Shown: positions 40,064-50,493, counted from the first letter of the stretch. The stretch is DNA of 64,000 nt from Pseudonocardia oceani (GCF_019263585.2 NZ_JADQDF010000001.1:62001-126000); one strand, 5' to 3'. Numbers and translations are program-made. Notes: generated by a model not told the origin, from the sequence alone.

Positions 40064-40797
40064 GCGCCCCCGCCCGGTCGCTGCGGGCGCGGCTGCGCGA
40101 CGGCGAGCGGGTGTCCGGCGCGCTCGTGCGGATGCCGTGCGAGGAGGTCGTCGAGATGCTGGCCGTCGCCGGGCTCGACTTCGTGCTCGTCGACTGCGAG
40201 CACGGCCCCGCCGACGTCCTGGCGCTGCGCCACCACCTGGCGCTGGCCGACGCCCACGGGATGGCGGTGCTCGTGCGCCCCGGCGAGGGCGAGCACGTGC
40301 TGGCCCAGCGTGCGCTCGACCAGGGCGCGCAGGGCGTCGTCGCCCCGCACGTCGAGTCGGCCGCCGACGCCGAGGCGCTGGTGCGCGCGCTGCGCTACCC
40401 GCCGCGCGGGGCCCGCGGGTTCGCCACCTACTCCCGCGCCGGCCGGTTCGGCACGGTCACCGCGGACGGGCACCGCGCCGCGGCCGACGACCGCACGCTG
40501 GTGATCGCCATGCTGGAGTCGCCCGCGGCGATCCGCGACGCCGGGGCGATCCTGGCCGTCGACGGGGTCGACGGCTACCTCGTGGGCGTCGCCGACCTCG
40601 GCGCCTCCCGCTCCCCCGACGACCCGTCGGTCGCCGACCTGCTCGCGGCGGTGCGCGCCGATCCGACCACCGCCGGGGCGGTGCGCTGCGACCTCGCGCT
40701 CGGCGACACCGCCGCGGCGCTGGCCGACGGCGCGCAGGTCGTGGTGCACAACCTCACCCACGTGATGATGCAGGCGTTCCGGGCGCTGCGGGCCTGA
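40060..40797 (+). CDS. HpcH/HpaI-family class II aldolase
   Basis: A 245-residue metal-dependent aldolase of the 2-keto-3-deoxy acid type. It has DFVLVDCEHGP near residue 40, the LVRPGEGE segment, MLESPAAIRDAG, with Glu at a metal-ligand position, and GVDGYLVGVADLGAS. Such enzymes split 2-keto-4-hydroxy acids into pyruvate (or oxaloacetate-like units) and an aldehyde. Coupled to an SDR, it suggests a final C-C cleavage step of the pathway. Its 3' end overlaps the convergent hydrolase gene by 44 bp. Confidence 0.9.
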   Translation: MSAPARSLRARLRDGERVSGALVRMPCEEVVEMLAVAGLDFVLVDCEHGPADVLALRHHLALADAHGMAVLVRPGEGEHVLAQRALDQGAQGVVAPHVESAADAEALVRALRYPPRGARGFATYSRAGRFGTVTADGHRAAADDRTLVIAMLESPAAIRDAGAILAVDGVDGYLVGVADLGASRSPDDPSVADLLAAVRADPTTAGAVRCDLALGDTAAALADGAQVVVHNLTHVMMQAFRALRA

Positions 40798-41485
40798 CGC
40801 CCCACCACCGCCCCTCCATCCATCGACGCAGCGCGGCGGCCACCCGGTCGGGCGCCTCCAGCGGCGACAGGTGACCGACGCCGCCGAGCACCTCCAGGTG
40901 CGCCCCCGACACCAGCGCCGCGATCTCCTCGTGCCGGTCGAGCGGGCAGAGCCGGTCCTCCCGCGCGGCGAGCACCAGCGTCGGCACCCGCACGCGGGCC
41001 AGCCCCGGGCGCTCGTCGACGCGCGTGGCCTGGGCGGCGAGCTGGTGGTCGAGCACCCGCGCGCCCAGGTCGTCGGCCATCGCCAGCGCCGGCCCGGAGA
41101 ACTCGGGGTCGTGCAGCAGCAGCGGCAGCAGCGCGGTCTGCAGGTCGCGCGGGGTGGCGCCCCCGGCCAGGGCCGCGCGCTGCGCGGTCCACGCGGCGCG
41201 CTGCTCGGGCAGCGGGGGGCGCGCGTTCGTCGAGAGCAGCGCGAGGCGCGTGACCCGCTCCGGGGCACGCCGCACCAGGGCCATCGCGACGATGCCGCCG
41301 AGGCTCAGCCCGGCGAGGGCGAACCGCGGCGGCAGGGCGTCGAGCAGGGCGTCGACGCACCCGTCGACCGTCGGTTCCTCGAGCGGCCCGTCGAGGACGG
41401 GGCCGGGACCGAGCCGGTCCCGGACGCCCGCCCACAGCCGCGGCGAGCACCCCATCCCGCCGACGAGCACCAGCGGCCCGCTCAC
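40754..41485 (-). CDS. Alpha/beta hydrolase
   Basis: A 243-residue hydrolase: LVLVGGMGCSPRLW oxyanion strand, LAGLSLGGIVAM nucleophile elbow with Ser, PTLVLAAREDRLCP with the acid Asp, and VGHLSPLEAP with the catalytic His. Probably an esterase or lactonase acting on the imported compound. GTG 41485 overlaps the permease stop (GTGA), so it belongs to the transporter operon. The C-terminal 15 residues are encoded in the overlap with the aldolase gene and are not conserved-looking. Confidence 0.88.
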   Translation of the reverse strand: MSGPLVLVGGMGCSPRLWAGVRDRLGPGPVLDGPLEEPTVDGCVDALLDALPPRFALAGLSLGGIVAMALVRRAPERVTRLALLSTNARPPLPEQRAAWTAQRAALAGGATPRDLQTALLPLLLHDPEFSGPALAMADDLGARVLDHQLAAQATRVDERPGLARVRVPTLVLAAREDRLCPLDRHEEIAALVSGAHLEVLGGVGHLSPLEAPDRVAAALRRWMEGRWWGVRPAAPGTPASSRG

Positions 41486-42372
41486 CCCTTGACCGACCCC
41501 GCGTTCAGCCCGGCCACGAGGTAGCGCTGGGCGATGAAGGCGAACGCGACGACCGGCAGCGTCAGCAGCATCGCGGCGGCGCCGGCCTGCTGCAGCATCG
41601 GCAGGGTCTGCCCCAGCTGCGTGGCGATGAAGACCGGGACCGTGCGGGCGGAGACGTCGGTGAGGATGTTGGCCGTCAGGTACTCCTGGAACGCGAACAG
41701 GAAGATGAAGATCCCGGCGGTCAGGATGCCCGGCCCCATCAGCGGCACCATCACGCGGCGCAGCGTCTGGAATCGGGTGCAGCCGTCGAGCATGGCGGCC
41801 TCGTCGAGCTCCTTGGGGATCTCGGCGAAGAAGTTGCGCAGCAGCCAGATGCTGAACGGCTGGTTGATCGCCACCAGCGCCGCCGCCACGGCGAACGTCG
41901 TGTCGTAGACGCCCAGCGCGCGGGAGATGTCGTACATCGGCAGCACCACCGAGAACCGCGGCAGCGCCCGGAACACCAGCGCCGCGATGAGCAGCACCGC
42001 GCTGACCCAGCCCGGGTAGCGCGAGAGCGCGTACGCCGCCGGGATCCCGATCACCAGGGCCGCGATCGTGCTCAGCACGGCGACGACGAGGGTGTTGATC
42101 AGGTACTTGTAGAACTGGGTGGTCTGCCAGAGGTCGACGAAGGACGTCACCGTCGGCTCGTAGAAGAACTGCGGCGGGTTGAGGAACGCCACGTCGGTCG
42201 GCTTGGTGACCGTCGCCGCGGTCCACAGCACGGGGCTGAGCATCGCCAGGCAGATCAGCACCAGCAGCCCGCCGACGAGCAGCGAGGAGCGGCCGTACCT
42301 GCGCGGCCGCCGGGACGGGGTGACGGGCTCCGGGCGGGCCGTGCCGCTCTCGGGCTTCTCGAGGATGCTCAT
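41482..42372 (-). CDS. Sugar-type ABC transporter permease (MalG-like, CUT1)
   Basis: A 296-residue inner-membrane permease with six predicted spans. The EAA loop EIPKELDEAAMLDGCTRFQTLRRVMVP contacts an ATPase. The final NAGSVKG is the usual MalG-type C-terminus. ATG 42372 overlaps the stop of the MalF-like gene (ATGA). It pairs with that protein as a heterodimeric channel. No ATPase gene is present in the operon, so a shared MsiK-like ATPase encoded elsewhere must be assumed. Confidence 0.92.
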   Translation of the reverse strand: MSILEKPESGTARPEPVTPSRRPRRYGRSSLLVGGLLVLICLAMLSPVLWTAATVTKPTDVAFLNPPQFFYEPTVTSFVDLWQTTQFYKYLINTLVVAVLSTIAALVIGIPAAYALSRYPGWVSAVLLIAALVFRALPRFSVVLPMYDISRALGVYDTTFAVAAALVAINQPFSIWLLRNFFAEIPKELDEAAMLDGCTRFQTLRRVMVPLMGPGILTAGIFIFLFAFQEYLTANILTDVSARTVPVFIATQLGQTLPMLQQAGAAAMLLTLPVVAFAFIAQRYLVAGLNAGSVKG

Positions 42373-43238
42373 ACCTGCCGTGCCTCCCGGGCGACGTCGC
42401 GGATGAAGGGGAACAGCAGCAGGCCGATGAGCAGGATCAGCAGGACGTTGACCGCACTGCCGAGCCCGAGCTGCTGCCCGCCGTCCTGGAAGGCGATGTT
42501 GTAGATGTAGAGCATGATCGACTCGTTGCCGATCTGGACGGCCTGCGGCGAGAGCGGGATGAGTTGGTCGAACGTCCGCAGGATGTCCATGATCGAGATG
42601 ATCGCCACGAACCCGAGCACGCCGCGGATGTTCGGGATGATCACGTTCCAGTGCGTGCGGAACGGGCCGGCGCCGTCGATCTTCGCGGCCTCGATGATCT
42701 CCGTGGGCACGCCCTGCAGCCCGGCGATGATCACGAGCATGGCGAACGGGACCATGAACCAGATGGTGTTCAGCCACACCATCACCCGGTTCGGCCAGGG
42801 GTCGGTGAACCAGAGGACCTCCTGGCCGGTCACGATCGTCACCAGTTGGTTGACCACGCCGCCGAAGTTCGCGTCGAACAACCAGGAGAACATCGTGGCG
42901 CCGACCACGTTCGGCACCACGTAGGAGATCAGCAGGATGCCGAGCACCCAGGGCTTGGCCCGGCCGAGCCGGTTGACCATCACCGCGAGCAGGTAGCCGC
43001 CCACGAGCAGCGCGGCGACGACGGCCGCCGTGAGCCCGAGGGTGAACAGCACCGCCTGCCCCAGCCGCGGGTCGGTGAGCGCCTCACCGTAGTTGTCCAG
43101 CCCGACGAACTCGCCGGGCTCGCCGTAGTCGACGCGCTCGAAGCTCCACTCGACCGTGCGGTAGAGGGGCAGCAGGAGCAGGCCACCCATCACGAGCACG
43201 CTGGGGGCCACGAACGCCAGGAACTCTCGCCGTCGCAC
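42369..43238 (-). CDS. Sugar-type ABC transporter permease (MalF-like, CUT1)
   Basis: A 289-residue permease with MalF-type features: a first span near the N-terminus, GLDNYGEALTDPRLGQAV periplasmic segment and EAA loop GVPTEIIEAAKIDGAGPFRTHWNVIIP. GTG 43238 has a GAGGTGAG ribosome binding site. It lies between the binding-protein gene and the MalG-like gene. Confidence 0.92.
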   Translation of the reverse strand: MRRREFLAFVAPSVLVMGGLLLLPLYRTVEWSFERVDYGEPGEFVGLDNYGEALTDPRLGQAVLFTLGLTAAVVAALLVGGYLLAVMVNRLGRAKPWVLGILLISYVVPNVVGATMFSWLFDANFGGVVNQLVTIVTGQEVLWFTDPWPNRVMVWLNTIWFMVPFAMLVIIAGLQGVPTEIIEAAKIDGAGPFRTHWNVIIPNIRGVLGFVAIISIMDILRTFDQLIPLSPQAVQIGNESIMLYIYNIAFQDGGQQLGLGSAVNVLLILLIGLLLFPFIRDVAREARQV

Positions 43239-43300
43239 TGCTCACCTCGCTGACCGGTCGGGGCGGCCGCCCGGGTCCCCCGGGCGGCCGCGCGGTGTCA

Positions 43301-44614
43301 CTACTGGGCGGGGTACTCGGCCAGGATCTCGGTGGCGATCTGCTGCATCTGCGCCAGACCGTCGGGCACGGGCGTGTTGCCGAGGACGACGTCGGCGACG
43401 ACGGTCCGCGTGTCGTTGGCGATCCGCGAGGTCCACGGGAACGGCTCGGCCGGCGGGGCCTGGCCGATCGACTCCAGCGCGGCGGCCGCGTACGGGCTGC
43501 TGTCGGCGGTGACGATGCCCTCGCGGGCCGGGAACGCCGCGGGCACCGAGGCGCGGGACGCGTCCTCGCCCACCGCGGAGGCGATCATCTCGAACAGCAG
43601 CGCCGGGTCGGCGGCGGCGTTGGCCGGGATCGACCAGCCGTCGACCGACAGCGAGTTGTAGAGCACGTCCCCGCCGCCCACCGAGGGCGGCGGCGCGAAC
43701 GCGAACTGCTCGGCGAACCGGCTGTTCGTCGGCTGCGACAGGTCGTTCATCCGGCCGGAGAACATGATCGCCATGGCGGCCGACCCGTTGTACATCTGCT
43801 GCTGCACCCGCGGCTGGTCGAACGTGGTGACCTGCGGGTCCATGAACGGGACGAGCGAGCGGAGCTCCTCGAACGCGGTGGCCGCCTCGGGCTGGTCGAA
43901 GTTCGGCGTGCGCGTCTCCGCGTTCACGTAGTCGACGCCCAGCGAGCCGAGCGCGGCGTCGTAGGCGGTGGAGATGTCGGCGCTCGCGAGCAGCGGCAGC
44001 GCGATCGGGTACGGGATCTCCCCGGCCTGCTGGATCGCGGTGGCGGCGTCGCGCATCTCGGCGAACGTCGTCGGCGGCTGCAGCCCGAGGCCGTCGAAGA
44101 CGTCCTTGCGGTAGGCCATGACGTACATCTGCGCCTGCATCGGGAGCCCGTAGAGCTTGCCGTCGTAGGACATCGCCTCCCGCATCGCCGGGTCGAGGCC
44201 GTCGAGCCCGTACTCCTGCCCGAACTGGGCGACGAAGTCGTCGAGCGGCGCGAGCTTGTCCTCCGAGGCCAGCGTCGGGAGGACGAACCCGTAGGTCTCG
44301 ACGATGTCGTAGGTGCCGGTCTCACCCGCGAGCGTGGCGGTGGTCTTCTGCACCTGGCCCGCGAAGTCGATCGGCTCGTGGTTGACCGTGATCTGGTCGG
44401 TGGTGCAGCTCGCGACCATCGTGTTGGTGAAGGGGTCGATGGCCGAGGAGTTGTAGGCCAGCACGTTGACCGTGACCGGCTGGGGCGGCGCGGGGACGTC
44501 GCAGGCCACCTCGGTCGCGGTCGAGGCCGCAGTACGCGACCCCGCCCCGCAGGCGGACAGCGCTACGGCGGCGGTCATCGCGACGGCGAGGACCTGCCAA
44601 CGGGATCTGGGCAT
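43301..44614 (-). CDS. Sugar-type ABC transporter substrate-binding lipoprotein
   Basis: A 437-residue exported lipoprotein with lipobox LSAC (Cys22). Its body follows the family 1 solute-binding fold (YDIVETYGFVLPTLASEDKLAPLDDF, YGLPMQAQMYVMAYRKDVFDGLGL). It should capture the substrate outside the cell for the two permeases. ATG 44614 is preferred over the adjacent GTG 44617 since AGGAG is well placed. An operator-like site lies 27 bp upstream, in the short gap after the dehydrogenase gene. Many such proteins bind oligosaccharides or glycerol phosphodiesters; ligand unknown. Confidence 0.92.
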   Translation of the reverse strand: MPRSRWQVLAVAMTAAVALSACGAGSRTAASTATEVACDVPAPPQPVTVNVLAYNSSAIDPFTNTMVASCTTDQITVNHEPIDFAGQVQKTTATLAGETGTYDIVETYGFVLPTLASEDKLAPLDDFVAQFGQEYGLDGLDPAMREAMSYDGKLYGLPMQAQMYVMAYRKDVFDGLGLQPPTTFAEMRDAATAIQQAGEIPYPIALPLLASADISTAYDAALGSLGVDYVNAETRTPNFDQPEAATAFEELRSLVPFMDPQVTTFDQPRVQQQMYNGSAAMAIMFSGRMNDLSQPTNSRFAEQFAFAPPPSVGGGDVLYNSLSVDGWSIPANAAADPALLFEMIASAVGEDASRASVPAAFPAREGIVTADSSPYAAAALESIGQAPPAEPFPWTSRIANDTRTVVADVVLGNTPVPDGLAQMQQIATEILAEYPAQ

Positions 44615-44640
44615 CACGGCTCCTGCGGGGTGTGGTGGGA

Positions 44641-44655
44641 CATATACGTATGCAT
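44641..44655 (-). promoter_or_regulatory. LacI-type operator between dehydrogenase and transporter genes
   Basis: The core ATACGTAT (44644-44651) is flanked by GCATCAGTG, matching the flank of the 38153 site. It touches the stop codon of the dehydrogenase gene. I found no convincing -35 here, so it may serve as a roadblock or looping site inside the operon. Confidence 0.5.
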
Positions 44656-45983
44656 CAGTGGGAGCGGGGGGCGACCGCGTCGAGGCGGAGCTGCGCGCTG
44701 TCGCGGTGGCCGACGAGGCCCTCCGCGTCGGAGACGACGACCGTCGGGCCGGCCTGCGAGACCGTCGACTCCCGCGTCGCGCGCTGGTGCGTGAGCTGCT
44801 TGAGGAAGCCCGCGACCGACAGGCCCCCGGTGAACCGGGCGCCGCGGACGGTGGGCAGGACGTGGTTGGTGCCGGACATGCCCTTGTCGGCGTAGGCGAC
44901 CGTCGACCAGGTGCCCAGGAACAGCGAGCCGTAGTTGCGCAGCGCGCCCAGCCACCAGTCGAGGTCCTCGGCGAGCACCTCGAGGTGCTCGGGGGCCAGC
45001 AGGTTCATCACCTCGGCCGCGGCGACGCGGTCGGGCACGACGTAGATCGAGCCGTGGTCGCGCCAGGCCGCGCCCGCGATCTCCGCGGTGGCGAGGCCGG
45101 CCAGCTGCTTCTCGACCTGGCGCACGACCTCGTGGGCGAGCCGCTCGGACGTGGTGACCAGGCTCGCGGGCGAGGTGGGGCCGTGCTCGGCCTGCGCAAG
45201 CAGGTCGGCGGCGACGATCGCGGCGTCCGCGGTGTCGTCGGCGATGACCGCGACCTCCGACGGGCCGGCGAGCACGTCGATGCCGACGCGGCCGAACAGC
45301 TGCCGCTTGGCCTCGGCCACGTAGGCGTTGCCCGCGCCGACGACCATGTCGGCGGGCCGCCCGTCGAGCAGGCCGAACGCCATCGCGGCCAGCGCCTGCA
45401 CGCCGCCGACGGCGTAGGCGGCGTCGGCGCCGGAGATGTGCGCGGAGTACAGGACCGCCGGGTGCGCGCGGCCCTCGAACGAGGGCGGGGTGGCCGCCAC
45501 GACGTGCGGCACGCCGGCGGCCTTCGCCACGCCGACCGTCATGAACGCCCCGGCCAGCAGCGGGAAGCGGCCGGCGGGCAGGTAGGCGCCGACGGCGTCG
45601 ACCGGGACGAACCGCTGCCCGCAGACGACGCCGGGCACGACCTCCTCCTCGAAGTCGACCAGGCGGTCGCGCTGCATCACCGCGAAGCGGCGCGAGCGGT
45701 CGGCGCCGGTGTCGAGCGCCTCGCGCAGGTCGGCGGGCAGGCCGTCGCCGGCGCGGGCGAGCTCGGCGGCGGGCACCTCCAGCGAGCTCCCGGTGAACCC
45801 GTCGAGCTCGCGGGCGTAGTGCAGGACCGCGTCCATGCCCTCGCGCTCGATCCGCGACAGCATCGACGACACCGTCGTGCTGACCGCCTCGTCGCGCCCC
45901 GTGGACCCGTCCGCTCCGGTGGGCTCCTTCACGACGGTCAGGGCGTCGCCGAAGCCGTTCTTCTCGGCAGGAGTGAGATGCAT
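44655..45983 (-). CDS. HpsN-like dehydrogenase of the histidinol dehydrogenase family
   Basis: A 442-residue NAD-dependent alcohol-to-acid dehydrogenase. Zinc-ligand motifs of the HisD fold are present (LLAQAEHGP, YADKGMSGTNHV, THQRATRE). Motifs such as DLDWWLGALRNYGSLFLG, TNHVLPT and FTGGLSVAGFLK match the catabolic subgroup that includes HpsN, the sulfopropanediol dehydrogenase, rather than biosynthetic HisD. No his genes are nearby. It likely oxidises a terminal hydroxymethyl group to a carboxylate. ATG 45983 is placed exactly where transcription should start; ATG 45989 is an alternative. It heads an operon with the sugar-type importer. Confidence 0.87.
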   Translation of the reverse strand: MHLTPAEKNGFGDALTVVKEPTGADGSTGRDEAVSTTVSSMLSRIEREGMDAVLHYARELDGFTGSSLEVPAAELARAGDGLPADLREALDTGADRSRRFAVMQRDRLVDFEEEVVPGVVCGQRFVPVDAVGAYLPAGRFPLLAGAFMTVGVAKAAGVPHVVAATPPSFEGRAHPAVLYSAHISGADAAYAVGGVQALAAMAFGLLDGRPADMVVGAGNAYVAEAKRQLFGRVGIDVLAGPSEVAVIADDTADAAIVAADLLAQAEHGPTSPASLVTTSERLAHEVVRQVEKQLAGLATAEIAGAAWRDHGSIYVVPDRVAAAEVMNLLAPEHLEVLAEDLDWWLGALRNYGSLFLGTWSTVAYADKGMSGTNHVLPTVRGARFTGGLSVAGFLKQLTHQRATRESTVSQAGPTVVVSDAEGLVGHRDSAQLRLDAVAPRSH

Positions 45984-46018
45984 ACGCATACATTAGAAGC
46001 CGGGCGGCGCCCTGACAA
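45980..46018 (-). promoter_or_regulatory. Leaderless promoter and LacI-type operator of the dehydrogenase/transporter operon
   Basis: Minus-strand TTGTCA (46018-46013), a 17-nt spacer and TAATGT (45995-45990) are followed six bases later by ATG 45983, the classic leaderless layout. TGTATGCGTATGCA (45993-45980) spans from the -10 into the first codons and is the same word as at 38153-38166. Confidence 0.62.
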
Positions 46019-46080
46019 GAGTCCGGGCCAGGCCGGCGCGACGATCTGCGTGGCCTCCACATCGCCGCGACCGGCCGCGG

Positions 46081-46392
46081 TCACTCCCCGGGCCCGGTGA
46101 GCCGCACCGGCAGCGACGTCGGGCGGAGGTGGCTCCCCCCGCGCAGGCCGCTCCACGTCGCCGGGCCGTCCGCGCGCAGCGGCGGGTGCTCGCGCAGCAC
46201 CTCCAGGAGGGCCGTCAGCTCGCCCCGGGCCAGCGTCGCCCCGGGGCACAGGCGGACCCCCAGCCGAACGCGAGGTGCCCGCGCAGGTCGCGGTCCGGGT
46301 CGAACCGGCCGGGGTCCGGGAACCGCTCCGGGTCGCGGTGGGCCGCCGCGATCGCCAGCAGCACCGTCTCGCCCTCGATGTCGTCGGTGCTC
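46081..46392 (-). pseudogene. Cytochrome P450 C-terminal remnant with frameshift
   Basis: Reading the minus strand from 46392 gives AAAHRDPERFPDPGRFDPDRD and GHLAFGWG, the region before the P450 heme loop. One base then appears to be missing in a G run at 46256-46260. In the next frame the heme loop and helix L continue as VRLCPGATLARGELTALLEVLREH and run to a stop at 46081. The two thirds of a P450 that should precede this part are absent; its place is taken by the flavin monooxygenase gene, whose stop overlaps the first codon. This is a truncated, decayed gene, unless the base loss is a sequencing error. Confidence 0.8.
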
Positions 46393-47521
46393 ACGCCGTC
46401 ACCAGGGTCGCGGGGGCCGCGACGGGCGCGCGCAATCCGGCCTGCTCCAGCCGGGGCAGCACGTCGCGGGTGAAGTCGGCGATGCCGGCGTCGTAGTCGA
46501 CCCACGTCAGCAGCGCCCCGTCGACCCCCGCCGCGCTCAGCACCTCCAGCCGCTCGGCGATGGTGTCGGCGGTGCCCACGAGCGGGAACCCGCCCGCGCC
46601 CGCCGCGAACCGCTGCCGCATCGCCCGCGCGACGTCGGGCGGCATCAGCTGCGCGTTCGCGCCCTGCAGCCGCATCCAGGCGTCGACGCTCTCGGTGTCC
46701 TCGTGCTCCACGGAGAAGCGGTGCAGGTAGGCGTCGGCCTCGGCGTGGGTGTCCCGCTGCACCACGACCGTGTGGGTCCAGACGGCGATCTCGCGCCCGA
46801 ACTCCTCGCGCGCCATCCGCTTGTAGCCCTCCACCTGCGCCCGGATCGCCGACTCCTCCTCGGAGTGCACGATGAGGAAGCAGAGGTCGGCGTGCTCGGC
46901 GGCGAACCGCATGCCCCGCGGCGACCCGCCGGCGTTCATGATCGGGATGCGGCGCTGCACGGGCTTGGGCTGCGACATCCCGCCGACGACGTCGAAGAAC
47001 CGGCCATGGAAGTCGAACTCGTCGGTCTCGGTCCAGAGCCTGCGGATCACCTGCAGCCACTCGTCGAGGTGGTCGTAGCGCTCGTCGTGCTCGCGCAGCG
47101 GGGCGCCGAACATCTCCAGCTCCGGCCTGTTCCAGCCCCCCACCACGTTCAGCGCGAACCGGCCGCCGGAGATGTGGTCCACCGTGGCGGCCTGCTTCGC
47201 CGCGACGATCGGGTGCAGCGTCGGCGCGTGCGAGGTGGCGAACACCCCGATGTCCGTCGTCGCGGCGGCGATCCCGGCCGCCCAGGTGAACGGGTCCATC
47301 ACCCGCCCCGACGGGTGCTCCGGGCGGTTCTCCGCGTAGCCCTTCCACCGGGCGAAGGGCACCACGGCCTCGAAGCCGGCGCGGTCGGCCGCCTGCGCGG
47401 TCCGCAGCGACATGTCCCACGACATCGCGTGCGCCTCGGGAACCAGGGTCTGCGACGCGCCCGATCCGTTGGTGCAGAACAGTCCGAGCTTCAGCGTGTT
47501 GCCGCCTGCCAGGGGGTTCAT
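46391..47521 (-). CDS. LLM-class flavin-dependent monooxygenase (RutA/SsuD-like)
   Basis: A 376-residue bacterial-luciferase-fold enzyme with KLGLFCTNGSG strand 1, TSHAPTLHPIVAAKQAATVDHISGGR, NVVGGWNRPELEMFG and the NAGGSPRGMRFAAEHAD segment. FMNH2 should come from a separate reductase. RutA (pyrimidine oxygenase) and alkanesulfonate monooxygenases are the closest known kinds. Next to purine and glyoxylate genes an N-heterocycle role is attractive, but SsuD-like desulfonation cannot be excluded. ATG 47521 is separated from the glycerate kinase gene by 85 bp, so it may have its own promoter. Confidence 0.85.
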   Translation of the reverse strand: MNPLAGGNTLKLGLFCTNGSGASQTLVPEAHAMSWDMSLRTAQAADRAGFEAVVPFARWKGYAENRPEHPSGRVMDPFTWAAGIAAATTDIGVFATSHAPTLHPIVAAKQAATVDHISGGRFALNVVGGWNRPELEMFGAPLREHDERYDHLDEWLQVIRRLWTETDEFDFHGRFFDVVGGMSQPKPVQRRIPIMNAGGSPRGMRFAAEHADLCFLIVHSEEESAIRAQVEGYKRMAREEFGREIAVWTHTVVVQRDTHAEADAYLHRFSVEHEDTESVDAWMRLQGANAQLMPPDVARAMRQRFAAGAGGFPLVGTADTIAERLEVLSAAGVDGALLTWVDYDAGIADFTRDVLPRLEQAGLRAPVAAPATLVTA

Positions 47522-47606
47522 CGCCGGGCCTCCTCGTCCGTGGTGGTGGCACAGACGCTAGGGAGCGGCTGCCCATAGGGCCAGTACGAGTACCGCGATG
47601 AACCGA

Positions 47607-48724
47607 TCAGATCCTTCCTATGGCTTGCGGGTCAGGCGCCTCCGCGATGCGCTGCGCCAGGGCCCGCAGCGGCGGGCCGGGGTCGGCCAGGCAGCGCGCG
47701 AGGTCGGGCTCGACGTCGCTGAGCACGTGCACCGTCCCCAGGCCCGCGGCCCGCGCCCGGTCCGGGGCGAGGGAGGACCGGCCGCAGACCGCGACCACCG
47801 GCACCCCGGCCACGCGGGCGGCCCGCGCCACGCCGGCCGGGGCCTTGCCGTGCAGGGTCTGCTCGTCGAGCGCGCCCTCCCCGGTGATGACGAGCGCCGC
47901 ACCGGCGAGCAGCGGGCCGAACCCGACGAGCTCCAGGACGACCTCGATGCCCGAGCGCCGCTCCGCCCCGAGGACGGCCAGGGCGGCGAAGCCGACGCCG
48001 CCGGCGGCGCCCGCTCCGGATTCGTGCGCGGCCGACGCCCCGAGGACCTGCGCCCACCGCGCCAGGGCCGCCTCCAGCTCGGCGACCTCCCCGGGCCCCG
48101 CGCCCTTCTGCGGCCCGTAGACGGCGGCTGCCCCGGCCGGGCCGAGCAGCGTGTTGTCGACGTCGCACGCCAGCACGATCCGCGTGCCGGCCAGGCGCCG
48201 GTCGAGCCCGGAGAGGTCGACGCGGGCCAGCCGCGCGAGCGCCGCACCGCCGTCGGGCAGGGGTGCACCGTCGGCGTCGAGCAGGCGGGCACCGAGCGCG
48301 GCGAGCATCCCCGCCCCGCCGTCGGTGCACGCGCTGCCCCCGACGCCGAGCACGACCGTCGCGGCCCCGGCGTCCAGCGCCGCGACGACGAGCTCCCCCG
48401 TGCCGCGGCTGCTCGCCCGCAGCGGGTCCGGCCCCGCGGGCAGCTGGGCGAGGCCCGACGCCGCCGCCAGCTCGACGACCGCGGTGCCGTGCCGGACCGC
48501 GATCCCGGCCCGCACCGGGCGTCCGGTGGGCCCGGAGACCGTGACCCCGACCGGGCGGAACCCGGCCGCGACCGCCGCGTCCCGCGTGCCCTCTCCTCCG
48601 TCGGCCACGGGCAGCTCGACGGCGTGCCGCCCGGCGGCCCGGACGCCGGCGGCGAGGTGGGCCGCCACCTGCGCCGCCGTCGCCGAGCCCTTGAACTTGT
48701 CCGGCGCGACGAGGACGTGCCCGC

Positions 48725-48728
<4 letters not shown>
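47607..48728 (-). CDS. glxK: Glycerate kinase (GlxK type)
   Basis: A 373-residue GlxK-family kinase that phosphorylates D-glycerate to 2-phosphoglycerate, the exit of the glyoxylate branch into glycolysis. It has [23 protein letters not shown] at the N-terminus, [24 protein letters not shown] and [18 protein letters not shown] 48728 overlaps the gcl stop. It is the last of four overlapping genes gcl-side (hyi-glxR-gcl-glxK). Confidence 0.94.

Positions 48729-50493
<1,765 letters not shown>

Noticed and set aside
47550..47630. CCATAGG/CCTATGG inverted repeat between the LLM monooxygenase and glycerate kinase genes
   Set aside because: Arms are only 7 bp with a long loop; too weak to call an operator or terminator.
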